DNA of 64,000 nt, taken from NCBI GenBank assembly GCA_037042185.1, contig JAXQJY010000033.1, positions 930,001 to 994,000 of the forward strand. The letters are read 5' to 3'. Position numbers and translations under genes: made by a program. Of the stretch, positions 10,555-20,429 are shown piece after piece. Each line of letters opens with the position of its first letter. Position 1 is the stretch's first letter. Below the pieces are notes generated by a model. That model was not told the DNA's origin and did no database searches. It saw only the letters and a program-made list of their open reading frames with translations. The stretch is from Sordariomycetes sp. S80-01Y (lineage: Eukaryota > Ascomycota > Sordariomycetes).

Positions 10555-12275
10555 ATGGCGTCTCTCCGGAAATCAGTCCTGGCCGTCATTGTCAAGAGCT
10601 TGCTGCGGGGCAAGTCCTTGATTCAAGCCATCCTTGCCTACTGGATAAGCCCTCTGAGCTTTGAAGAGACCAAGAAAGGCCAAGTCGTTACCCATGCATC
10701 CGCAAGAAGCATCCAGGAATTTCTCAAAGAAGCCGAAGCGGCCTTCGTTGGCCCTATCAGTGGAGAGGGGCTCTCTGCGCTATCCAGGAGACTCAAGAAG
10801 CAGTTCCTGGACAGGCTTGAGTCCGACTTCGAATGCATGCTGCCTTCATACAGCCATAAGCTACCAACAGGTGACGAGTCTGGACAGTATCTGGCTTTGG
10901 ACGTTGGCGGTTCAACCTTGAGAGTGGCGGTCGTGGAGCTCTCTGGACGCGATGACAATGGTCCTCAGGAGAGCAAGATTCTTCGCATTCGCAGCTTTAA
11001 GATCACCCGAGAGATCAAGGACTTGGAGGGCGCTGCCTTCTTTGACTGGATGGCCGCTAGGATTGCTGAGACTCTATCAACGGGGATGAAGCAAGAGCAC
11101 AGCCCCGACCAGCCTTTACCAATGGCGTTAGCTTGGAGCTTTCCCATAGAGTACGTCCTCTTCTTCTTCTCTTCACTATTGTATAGCTATGCTAACCGCA
11201 CACAGGCAAACATCGTTGGGCGCCGGCAAGCTCCAGGCTATGGGCAAGGGCTTCATGGCGAACAAGGGGTTGTTGGGTCAAGACCTTGGGGAGATTGTCA
11301 CATCAGCGTGCAAGCGAGAAGGACTCGATGTCGAGGTGGAGGCTATCATCAACGACTCAAGCGCCTGTCTCCTGTCGCAAGCTTATACTCGTACCACAAC
11401 ACGCTTCGGTCTCATTCTCGGCACAGGCACCAACATCGGCGCATACCTTCCCATCCCCCTGATCGGCCGAAAGAAGTTCGGTACGCGACCAGCTGGATGG
11501 TTTGACACGGCAACTGATGTCATCGTCAACACAGAGCTGGGCATGTTTGGTCATGGGATCTTGCCTCTGACGAGGTGGGACCGAGAACTCCTAGTCGGCC
11601 ACCCCCGGCCCGACTTCCAACCCCTGGAGCACCTTGTCAGTGGCATGTACTTGGGCGAAGTCGCTCGCTACGCCCTCATCGAGGCGATCGAGACTACTGG
11701 CATTTTTGGAGGAATCGTGCCATCGTCGCTCAACGCCCCTTATTCTCTCGGTACTGATACAATATCCCAAATTGAGGGGTAAGTTGACCATGTTTACATC
11801 CCTATCATCTTTTAATACTAACATTACTAGCGACAACACCGAGGAGCTCACCGAAGCCAAGGAGATATTCTCCACACGACATCCATCATCCCACGTCCCC
11901 ACAACCTCGGATCTTTCTGCTCTACGATTACTAGCCTCCTTCATCTCCACACGGTCGAGTGCTATAATCGCGACCTGCGTTTACACCCTATGGGATGTCC
12001 GCCGCGAGTCTCAGCAAAACTACATCGCCACCCAACCTCCTTCCTCGCCCCAACGGCAAGCGGCGGAGGCCGATCTGGACGTGGGCAAGACGATGGTCGC
12101 GTTTAACGGCAGTGTTATCGAGCAATATCCGAACTACCTCACCAACTGCCAACGCTACATCGATGAGCTGGTAGAGGGAAACGGCGGCGGTGAGGGAATA
12201 GAGTTGGTGCCGGCAAAGGAAAGTTCGCTGCTCGGCGCGGCCGTAGCCTCAGCGTGCGTCAAGGCCTCGCCATGA
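10555..12275 (+). CDS. hxk3: Hexokinase-family N-acetylglucosamine kinase
   Basis: Predicted to phosphorylate GlcNAc to GlcNAc-6-P, the entry step of the pathway. Three exons: 10555-11150, 11206-11778 and 11831-12275, giving 537 residues. It has the two-domain hexokinase fold but altered signatures: the phosphate-1 loop reads ALDVGGSTLRVAVVEL (glucose hexokinases have LDLGGTNFRV), the sugar/catalytic segment reads IINDSSACLLSQAY (instead of NDTVGTL), and the phosphate-2 loop reads LILGTGTNIGAYLPI. The catalytic Asp of IND is kept. The adenosine-site region near the C terminus (KESSLLGAAVASA) is also present. The start at 10555 (GCCATGG) is the best context; the frame is open upstream without an ATG. 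The clustering with deacetylase and deaminase and the divergent motifs favour GlcNAc kinase (NAG5/HXK-3 type) over a glucose hexokinase. Confidence 0.88.
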
Positions 12276-13448
12276 CGAGCCGTGCGCAAACGCATGCAAA
12301 AGCTTTACACGTACATGATGGTGCCATGAGCACGTTTTTGAATATTCTGGGTTGGGTCACATTTTGGTAGTTTAGTATGCCGCACAGACAGCATACACTC
12401 GCAGGTAGAGGCGCAAGCATAGTACAAGTTACTTCTCTGAATATCAGCGACATCGTTCTTCAAGCTCACTTGAGCGGTTTCGATCCTCTCAATTTTCTTC
12501 TTGGTGAAATCTATGCGATTTCAGCGAGGGTTGCCATGGTTTTCCGGCACGACATCCGCCCGCTTCATCCCCGTCCAGCTAAGGAATCAACAAGACAATA
12601 TTGAGAATCGCCCATTTCAGTGAATGGGTCTACCCTCGAAGCCCGGGTGCGTCAGAAGAGCCGCCACTGCAAGTTTGAGGTAGGGAGTGAGGTGTGTGAG
12701 CGTAACGCGACTCCGATTTCTTGAAATGGAGAAAATCCATAGAACGATTGATTCGGGAGCCGCGTTTGACATCCTCCACACATGAACAGGTAAATTGCCG
12801 CATAGCCACTCCTCTATTCCTTGCAAAAGAAAGTTAACTCAATCGATTATCTACTGTTCTCGTGGTTCTCACAGCACTCGCCATCGTTATTCGCGAAACT
12901 GTCACCGGCACCCTCGTTGCCGACGGTCCCAACGAGGGTCTGGAAGGGGCATGGATTTTCCCGACAAGAACTTCAAGGCATTCTATACCATCCCTAATTT
13001 CCACACGTTTCAAGAGTTTCCCTCTTGCTAACTTCAGTCCGAGCACTTCAGAACGTTGATCTTCGGCTCCGGATGACCACGAGCTTACCGTGGGAGGAAA
13101 AGAGGCTTACGTCGGCTCATCCGTCTCACCTTAGTTTAGTAATTCAGCTTCTAGTGTCTTTAGAGCTGATATGCCGTGCGGTCATCTAACGCTCTTCAGC
13201 AACGGATAGGACATAATCTTGTGCACATGATGGTAAGGCTGCGTCTAGGTGAAACTTTTAAATTCAGGCTATTTCGAACGCTATCTCTAGTATCATGAAT
13301 CAATACTCATTTCGTAGAGGTAATCTTCAGATCCTCCCGCCCCTGAAATGCGATCGACCAAGATTTTGGTTACGTGCAAAGGCGAATAGATCTCAGCCCG
13401 GATGGATGATGGATCGCAGTCATAACACGCTAAGTCTCCTCAACCCAA
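12276..13448. other. Intergenic, convergent 3' ends
   Basis: Between the 3' ends of hxk3 and the HsbA-like gene. I see no coding frame with family similarity, no RNA gene and no repeat. Confidence 0.5.
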
Positions 13449-14149
13449 TCAGAGGCTCAGGCCGCTGTACTGATCAATGGCAGTGCGGATAGTGCTGGAC
13501 AAAGAGTCGGCAGAGTCGGTGAAATCCATCTTGCGGGTCTCCACCATGTCGATGAGGCTGAAGGTCAAAGACTATCCAAATTAGATCGAGACAAAATTTC
13601 AATTTCGAAATAGGGGACTTACGTCAACACCACCCTCCACAGCGCGTAGCACAGCGGCCACAGGCTGGCCAACGAACGGCACCGTGCTGAAAATGCCAGC
13701 CTTGCCGATGAGGATGTTGAGGAGCTCCTGATGGATCCTGACAAACTATTAAGGAGTCAACGCTGATACATGAACAAGTCGGGCGGAGAGATGCTACTGA
13801 CGTTACGGAAGGACTCAAAAATCAAGTCGGAGTCAGCGCTTGGGTAGCTCTCCTTGTTCATTTGCTCCATGTAGGTGTTCAGGGTCGTGACAATCTGAGT
13901 GAAGCCCTGGATGATGGGCTTTGACAATTATTAGCTTGGTCGTAGCTATAAATTGGAGGGTCATCGTACCGGGAAGTTGCCCTGGCCCGTGAGAAGAAGA
14001 GGTCCATCAAGAACAGTGAGGCCCTTGGAGGGGGTTTGAAGGTCGCGCGACATGGAGCTCAGGTTGTCGATGTTGTCGGCGACTTGAGAGGCGGGGATGG
14101 CGGAGGCGACGGCGGCAAGGCCGGCCACAATGATCGAAGTGAAGCGCAT
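13449..14149 (-). CDS. HsbA-like secreted protein (hydrophobic surface binding / galactomannoprotein family)
   Basis: Small secreted protein of 180 residues. Four exons on the minus strand: 14149-13970, 13918-13802, 13745-13623 and 13571-13449, all in phase 0 with short introns. Residues 1-17 form a signal peptide (MRFTSIIVAGLAAVASA). The mature part is helical, with few Cys residues, and follows the HsbA layout: VADNIDNLSSMSRDL near the start, IIQGFTQIVTTLNTYMEQM in the middle, and a C-terminal helix ending TAIDQYSGLSL. Family members bind hydrophobic surfaces or occur in the cell wall and can recruit secreted hydrolases; the exact role here is not known. Every intron lies between codons, an unusually regular structure. 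A TATA box precedes it. The family call is by overall pattern and moderately sure. Confidence 0.72.
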
Positions 14150-15067
14150 GTTTGTGGTTGTGGGAGGGTATTTGGGTTGATGGGAGTAAGGATGATGGTA
14201 GGCTGGTGATGATGATGAAGGAGCAGTGTGAAGATTGTCTTGCTGAGTAGGACTCGAGTTGACTCTTTATACTTGCAATTGGAAGTCCCTGAACCGCGCA
14301 GGTATTCCAACTCCCCGTTCCTTGCCTCCGTACCCATCCGTGAGTTGTCGAGGATCTCCATCGCTAGCACCTCCCAACAAAGCTGGGCATCGACGAAAAT
14401 CGAGATGAGCACCATAACTACCTATCAAGAGCCCGGGCCTAGGCTCAGCTCGCACCGCGTACAGAGCTATAGCCTTAGTGCTTCGTACTACAAGCGGCAA
14501 CGGCAACGGTGTTGTTGATCCCTTCTGGGAACCTAGCGCTCGACTGGGGAACCGGCCTATCATGATCGGACCGCCCCTGAAGTTAAGAGTGGCATGTCTC
14601 GGCCGTGCGCGCGACGACCCGGTGACAAGGTCAGCTCCCCCATATATCGAGACATTTGCACAGTAGATTCGCCAACGAGAATGAAGCTCACCGCCCGACA
14701 GCTCATATGTGGCCAGCTAGTGTTCTGCAAGTGCTGGGGTTCGACGATCGATTCGGCGGGCTCAGCTAGTGCGTGAAATATCATTTAACCCCCTTTGGGA
14801 CATGCTATCCCAAATGCGCATTGATGCAATACTGATCTACACGGGTGCGGTAGACCCGAAGGGTTGGCCCGACGGTGAGATTGCCGTGGTGGGTCAACTA
14901 GTCTAACTTCATGAATTGATGAGCCAGTTCTCACCCACTTTTGCAGTCCATGATGTCGCCACTGTTGACTATTGACGCATTGTGCGGTCACCAGCTTTTT
15001 GCAGACGCGGGCTCTGTTCACGATAACGCCGAAGGCATCGCAGACTGAAGACAAGCCGACGGGAGGT
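14150..15067. other. Intergenic, promoter of the HsbA-like gene
   Basis: No gene recognised. It contains the TATA box above and a leader just before 14149 with many GAT/TGA repeats on the plus strand (pyrimidine- and A-rich on the coding strand). Confidence 0.5.
14266..14271 (-). promoter_or_regulatory. TATA box of the HsbA-like gene
   Basis: TATAAA on the minus strand, about 117 bases before the start codon, inside a run reading TATAAAGAG. Placement fits a TATA box driving a highly expressed secreted-protein gene. Confidence 0.5.
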
Positions 15068-15684
15068 TCATAACTGCCTACTGCACATGTGCTCCAGAAT
15101 TTTGCTAGCTGCATCCGTGGGACGCAGCTCTGTGATGTCGAGAACCAGCTCAGTCTCAGCCCCGCAGCGGTAGATGTCCTCGCCCATCCTGATGATGTGG
15201 AGAATGTCATGATCAGTGAGCTTGGTGGTCGAGCCGTCACCTCTGGTGCCGCTGACAAGTCGCTTGCGGTTCTCCTCGATTTCGCATGTGAGGACAACAG
15301 AGAGGAACGGGGAACCACGCTGGGCAGCTGCGGTGCGATACTCAAGTGCAACCGATCAACCAAGCTCGTTGGAAGATTGCTGGTCTGTGAAGATCCATGT
15401 AGTCTCCCGAGAGTGTGCTGAGGAGGCAATGGCTTGGAAGGCTTCTTGGCGCTGGATCGAGGTCAGCGTTCGAAATAGCACAACGGCGAGAGACTTGCGA
15501 CTTGTTTCCGAAGAGCCTGATATCGAGGGTGTGGTCGCTCGTAGATTGCTGCAACTGGATCGATGAGCATGTGGTTGTCAACGACTTCGGCGTTGGGCAG
15601 CAATTTTTGTAACTTTTTAGCGACTGTGAGCTTCCCAACACCAGGAAAGCCATTAATGTAAATAGTAGGCTGCACAACAGTCAT
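15068..15684 (-). pseudogene. P-loop kinase-like gene with one in-frame stop
   Basis: Homologous in pattern to small fungal P-loop NTPase/kinase-like proteins of about 190 residues. Exon A (15684-15502, 61 codons) carries the Walker A motif in INGFPGVGKLTVAKKL and continues with VVDNHMLIDPVAAIYER. A 50-nt intron (15501-15452, GTCGCA..CTGAC..CAG) is inferred because removing it restores a continuous alignable protein (TTWIFTDQQSSNELG). Exon B (15451-15068) then continues with EYRTAAAQRGSPFLSVVLTC and TTKLTDHDIL to a normal stop. A TGA interrupts exon B at 15358-15356, at about residue 93 of 188, while the frame after it stays intact and conserved-looking. That suggests a recent loss, a strain polymorphism, stop read-through or a sequence error. 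The product's substrate is unknown. Confidence 0.6.
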
Positions 15685-16247
15685 TGGCGGGGTTAAGCTG
15701 TCCACTTGCGTGTAATGCGTCCGTCTGAAATTGGAGGCAAAGCAGAAATGTCTTTTTGATGTACTGATTGTGCTGAACGTCACTCCCACGCGGTCTACCA
15801 GCAATTGACCTCCCGTCCTACTAAGTATGCCTCAGGGTAGACTCATAATAGACGTTGGCTTGACTCAGACCTAAAGGTGCGGCCCGGAGGTTGACAAGCT
15901 ACTGAGCTAAACCTGAAAGGGTCCAGCCCCACCTCACGCGCGAGACTCCCCCACCAAGGAAAGAAGGTACATGATCGTCGCCGCCATGTTGGTGAGACTT
16001 GTGTACCGCCGCGCGAAAGTCATGTGACTGCCCGCGTCCTTCGCGTCAACGCGTCGCGTGCAACTCTAGGCTCCAAATTCAGAGGGCATGTGCACTTCTT
16101 GTCAACAATAGGTACTGTCTCCAGGCAGCAACACCAGTTTTGGCTCAAATTCTCGCTCGCAGTCCTCAATATTTATCTATCGACCATCGCACACAATTAA
16201 AAGAGGGTGCCTTCCCCGAAATCCGAGAGGACATCCTTCGCGCAACC
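15685..16247. other. Divergent promoter region
   Basis: Separates the P-loop pseudogene from the Brc1-like gene. No coding content recognised. Confidence 0.5.
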
Positions 16248-18917
16248 ATGGCGGACGGCGCCGAAGGGCTCTTCGGTGAATGCACCGTCTACTTCGTACC
16301 AAGCCGCTCTTTGGCTCCGACACAGATCGCTGAGGTTAGTAAACTCAACCATATAGATAGCACATGCTGACACGCTTAGCTGTCCACATTGATGACCGAG
16401 AATGGAGCCAAGGTCTGCGAACCCCGACGCGATGGCTCCCTGCCGATCGAAGAGGTCACCCACATCATCTCCAACACAATAGACTTCCCTCAGTTCATCG
16501 AATCCCAAGCTGTGATGATTCCAGTCGTCACTCAGAATTGGATCACGAATTCCGTCCACCGTCGCAAGCAGGCCAACGTCCGTCCCTACTCTCCCGACCC
16601 CCGCATGATATTCTCTGAAGTCATCGTAACATGCGGTGACCTACCCGTCATGGACAAGGAGAGTATTTGTGGCGCGACGATGGCCCTGGGGGGTCAGGAG
16701 TCCAAGGACGTGAACAGGATGACCACCCATATCTGCACCCTGTCGATGGATCATCCCAAGGTACAGACCGCTCTGGCTAAGGGGTGGAAGGGCAAGATCG
16801 TTCTGCCGCATTGGTTCGATGATTGCTTTAAGCTAGGCAAGCGCATAGATGAGCGACCTTACACACTCCCTGAGGCCGAGGTTCTTAAGATGACTCCAGA
16901 TCCAGACCTCGCCATACCCGAAAACCACGACATCGAGGGCGCTACGTCCGCCGACGGTTCGACACTGCCGCTCCCGCCAGACTCGCAAGATGCTCGTCCG
17001 GCAGTCACTGTGTTCCAAGATCAGTCAATCATGCTGTCTGCCGATCTGGCCATCACTACGAGGCTCAAGAGGGTCCTCACCGATATAATCAAGAAAGGCG
17101 GCGGTAACATCGTCGACACCGTTGAGGAGTGCGATGTTTTCATTTGCAAGTATCGGGACGGGCCTCAATACGTCCGAGCAGCTCAGTCTTGTAGGACTGT
17201 AGGCAGTCTTTCCTGGCTGTACTACCTGATCGTTAGGAACGAATGGTCCTCGCCTCTGAAGCGCTTGCTGCACTACCCAATACCCCGGCATGGCATCGAG
17301 GGATTCAAGGGTCAGCGCATTACAGTGTCGAACTATGGCGGCGAGGCCCGCATTTACCTCGAGAACCTCATCACGGCGTGTGGTGCAGAGTTTACCAAAA
17401 CCATGAAGGCAGACAACACCCATCTCATCACCGCCCGCAATACCAGCGAGAAGTGTCGGGCTGCTCCTGAGTGGGGTATCGCGGTCGTCAACCACCTTTG
17501 GATCGAGGAAAGCTATGCAAAAGCGGAGTACAAGCCGTACAACGTCCCCAAATACAACCACTTCCCACCGCGGACGAATCTTGGCGAGATTATCGGTCGA
17601 ACCTTCTTGGAGGAGTCACGGCTGATGGACCTCTACTACCCCATGGACGACGAAACTTTCAAGAATCTGTCCCCACGAGCTAAGAGGAAGCGCAAGATCC
17701 TCGACACTGCCGAAGAGAATGCCTACAGCCAGGGGCCAGCAGAGGGCGTCGTGATTGGAAAGACTACAACGGACAGAGGCTTCGCGGTCATGGAAGACAA
17801 GCCTGCGAAGAAGTCTAGGAAATCCGCAGAGGTCTCTACACCGATTAGGAGCCGGCGTGTTGCTTCCGGAAAGGAGAATGACACTCCGTCCGTTGTATCT
17901 TCTACTGGTGGCAGAAGTGCCAAATCCAAGGCAATGGACATGTTGCACGCCCAAGCGCCTGATATTGCGCTCTATGAGAAAGAGAAGAAGCGGTCAAGCA
18001 AGGCTGGAAGTGCGCCTTGGGGGGGCAAGCGTGCAGCAGATCAGTCGGAAAAGGAGAAGACGGGTAAGAAGCAGAGGACATCTGATGTTTCCGTCGAGGA
18101 TGAGGAAGATGAGGACGTGGGCAAGCGGTCAGCCAAGAAGTCCAGACCCTCAGCGCCAAAGGCAACCACAAGGATAGTCGTGACTAGCTTCGGTCGGTGG
18201 GTCAATAATCAACAGAAGGAGGACACAGAGAGGGTGAGTTCTACTAATTCAATATTCGCAAGTCTTATGCGCTAACTAGCTTTGCAGAGAAAGCTCCGGG
18301 AGCTAGGTATCACCATCGTGTCGCCCGGTCAACCCTGCGACTATCTCGTGGCTCCATCTATTGTCAGAACGGTCAAGTTCCTTTGCGCTTTGGCTCGAGG
18401 CCCCACTGTCCTTTCGTCCAGTTTCCTTGAGGAGGCCATAGACAGTGGCAGCATGCCTGACCCGGAGGACCACCTTCTGAAGGACGAAGATATGGAATCG
18501 AAGTGGAGACTTGACCTCAAGGTGTCTTCCGCGCGGGCTAAGAAATGGCGGGGCCAGCTCCTCCGCGGGACCCCTATCTATTGCACCGAAAAGATCAAGG
18601 CCGGACCTGACACATACCGGTCTATCGCCGAGGCCAATGGTGCCCAATTCTTGACATACTCGGCTAGGAGTGGCACAACCATCAAGCCGACAACGGCAGA
18701 GGAAGATGGGTTCAAAGATCCCGATCCTGTGTACCTCATCACGACCAACAACCCCGAAGAGCGCCCGCTGTGGCCAAAGTTCCGAAAGATGGCCGAGGCT
18801 GGACACATGGAGCCCAGGGTTGTCAGCGCCGACTGGCTCCTTAACGTGGCCATGGCCCAGGAGATGCGCTGGGACCCTAAATTTCTTGTCGAGAACTTCT
18901 TCGGAGAGGACGACTGA
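16248..18917 (+). CDS. brc1: Six-BRCT DNA-damage scaffold, Brc1/Rtt107 family
   Basis: Scaffold that reads gamma-H2A at stalled forks and supports Smc5/6-dependent repair in yeasts. Three exons: 16248-16334, 16380-18233 and 18288-18917, giving 856 residues, close to fission yeast Brc1. Four BRCT repeats fill about residues 1-420: the first begins LFGECTVYFVPSRSLAP, the second is marked by FSEVIVTCGDLPVMDKE and IVLPHWFDDCFK, the third by VGSLSWLYYLI, and the fourth by GQRITVSNYGGEARIYLENL and GIAVVNHLWIEESYA. Residues about 450-630 are a basic, Lys/Ser-rich linker with several NLS-like clusters (KRKRKIL, KKQR). A C-terminal tandem BRCT pair follows (TTRIVVTSFGRWV to VVSADWLLNVAMAQEMRWDP), which in this family binds the phosphorylated histone tail. 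The first intron has acceptor CTTAG. TopBP1/Rad4 is less likely because of the separated C-terminal pair. Confidence 0.85.
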
Positions 18918-19069
18918 AATGTTTGCGAGTAGATTTGCTAGGCGTTGCTCGCGGACGGTCGGTGTCTGGTGGCATATGGATCGACGTGGGACGGCCGAGC
19001 GAAGGTTTGACTGAACAAGTATGGACCACGATGTAACGAATATTCAACGATGTCGCCGAGGATCTTTGT

Positions 19070-19618
19070 TCAAAAGAATTTGACACCCTGTGAATCATCC
19101 TGTCCAAAGATCTGCGCCTTACCCCTCTTGACAAGGACGTTCAGTGCCTTGAGCAAGACGTCGTGATCGATGCCATGAACCTCACTCCCCCTCGTGCCCT
19201 CACCCTCAGCCAGCTCATACAAGGTAAGGACACTTCCCTTCTGTCCCGTGTCCTCCACGTACTTCTCTATCAAGCGCGCCCACTCCTCGGGCTTGCGCCA
19301 GTAAACGAAGACGACGTCCCCGCTGCCGCCCACATTCTCCACGCGTCCCTCCTTGCGCATGAACTCGAGCAGCTCCTTGATGTCGGGCAGCTGCAGGCGC
19401 TTCTCGAGCCGGCGGTTGTAGAAGAGGTCCATGTCGGCGGCGGACGAGATGGAGAGGCGGAAGATGCGGTGGTGGCGCGTGTAGGCGAGGACGAGGGCCA
19501 TCCATTTCGTGTGTTGCGCGTGGAGGGTTGAGAGGTTGGTCTGGCGGGAGAAGAAGGCGGGGAAGGAGTAGTCGCGAGGGAAGACGAAGGGTTCGGCATT
19601 GGAGGTGTCGGTGGTCAT
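19070..19618 (-). CDS. vps25: ESCRT-II subunit Vps25
   Basis: Component of the ESCRT-II complex that sorts ubiquitinated membrane proteins into multivesicular bodies and recruits Vps20. Single exon of 182 residues, the usual size. The N terminus has FVFPRDYSFPAFFSRQ, the conserved start of the first winged helix, followed by KWMALVLAYTRHHRIF. The second winged helix includes VFVYWRKPEEWARLI, WARLIEKYVEDTGQKGSVLT and the C-terminal VLVKRGKAQIF. The last residues (GVKFF) match the typical short tail. Convergent with the Brc1-like gene, with about 150 bases between the stops. No unusual features. Confidence 0.93.
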   Translation of the reverse strand: MTTDTSNAEPFVFPRDYSFPAFFSRQTNLSTLHAQHTKWMALVLAYTRHHRIFRLSISSAADMDLFYNRRLEKRLQLPDIKELLEFMRKEGRVENVGGSGDVVFVYWRKPEEWARLIEKYVEDTGQKGSVLTLYELAEGEGTRGSEVHGIDHDVLLKALNVLVKRGKAQIFGQDDSQGVKFF

Positions 19619-20079
19619 GGCGGCGGGTCGGCGCGCAAAGGCGCTGGGTTAGGGGGTGGTGAGGTTGGCGATGCTAGCCAGTGGTTGTTGTTGGTGGTCG
19701 CCTCACCGCGGTGCTCGCTTGGGGTACGGCAGTTTGGTAGATGGATAGATGGAGGGGCAGTTTGGTGGGATGACGCACGAGCCATGTGCTTCCCACTTAG
19801 AATTGACCGCCCTCCCTTCCAATCGACAACCTATGGTCCCAGAGCCACTACACCGAGCTGAATGCCACATGAAAGCGTGGGAGCAGACCTTACAACAAAC
19901 TGTCAATTCGCACCCCGCGTGTCCTGTTGGCGTCCCACGAAGCGACACCATGACTGCGCCCGTTCAACATCCCAACGCGCCAATCACACCATCACCATGG
20001 CTCTCCTCGACAGCGCGACTACGCATTACTTTGACAACAACATGATTCGTCCCAGGAGGTCCACGAGCATCTACAATCC

Positions 20080-20226
20080 TTATCAGAACCCTCCGACTTC
20101 CTGAGGTCCGGCCCAAGATAATCACTATCTATCCTCCTCGGACCCGCCTTTTCACGATGCCAGCTTTCTCCGCGGGGTATCCGGGCACCTGATTGGCCGC
20201 GTTTACTTGGTCCAGAATCCTTATCA
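20080..20226. promoter_or_regulatory. Cluster of four GATA (AreA/NIT2-type) sites upstream of niiA
   Basis: HGATAR elements occur at 20080-20085 (minus, TGATAA), 20116-20121 (plus, AGATAA), 20125-20130 (minus, AGATAG) and 20221-20226 (minus, TGATAA). Two are four bases apart in opposite orientation. AreA/NIT2 GATA factors activate nitrogen-assimilation genes and favour closely paired sites. Sequence match only. Confidence 0.55.
20168..20175 (+). promoter_or_regulatory. NirA/NIT4-type binding site (CTCCGCGG)
   Basis: Matches the NirA consensus CTCCGHGG and has the CCGCGG core of NIT4 sites. It lies about 255 bases before the niiA start, between GATA elements, as expected for nitrate induction. 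Confidence 0.55.
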
Positions 20227-20429
20227 AGATCGCCTCCGGAGAAGGGACGTTGGCTTGGAGCCACGGAGATGCGCTGTGCGACGTCACGAATGGCAAATCG
20301 GAGATGCATTTTGCAAGCGTTTTTCCAAGGGCGAGGATGGCTTTTTGGATGGAACTTCGAGACGAGAGCTTGGACTTGTCTCTGAAAGCAATCTAACTCG
20401 ACTTCCCAACACGTAGTCACACGCTCAAG

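Larger units (their letters stand above)
19619..20429. other. Divergent promoter region of vps25 and niiA
   Basis: No gene. The half near niiA carries a NirA/NIT4-type palindrome and four GATA elements, listed separately; the half near vps25 shows nothing notable. Confidence 0.6.

Noticed and set aside
15342-15677. Reading the P-loop gene as having a frameshift near 15500.
   Set aside because: A 50-nt intron with a CTGAC branch site and CAG acceptor explains the frame change and gives a better family fit; only the in-frame TGA remains unexplained.
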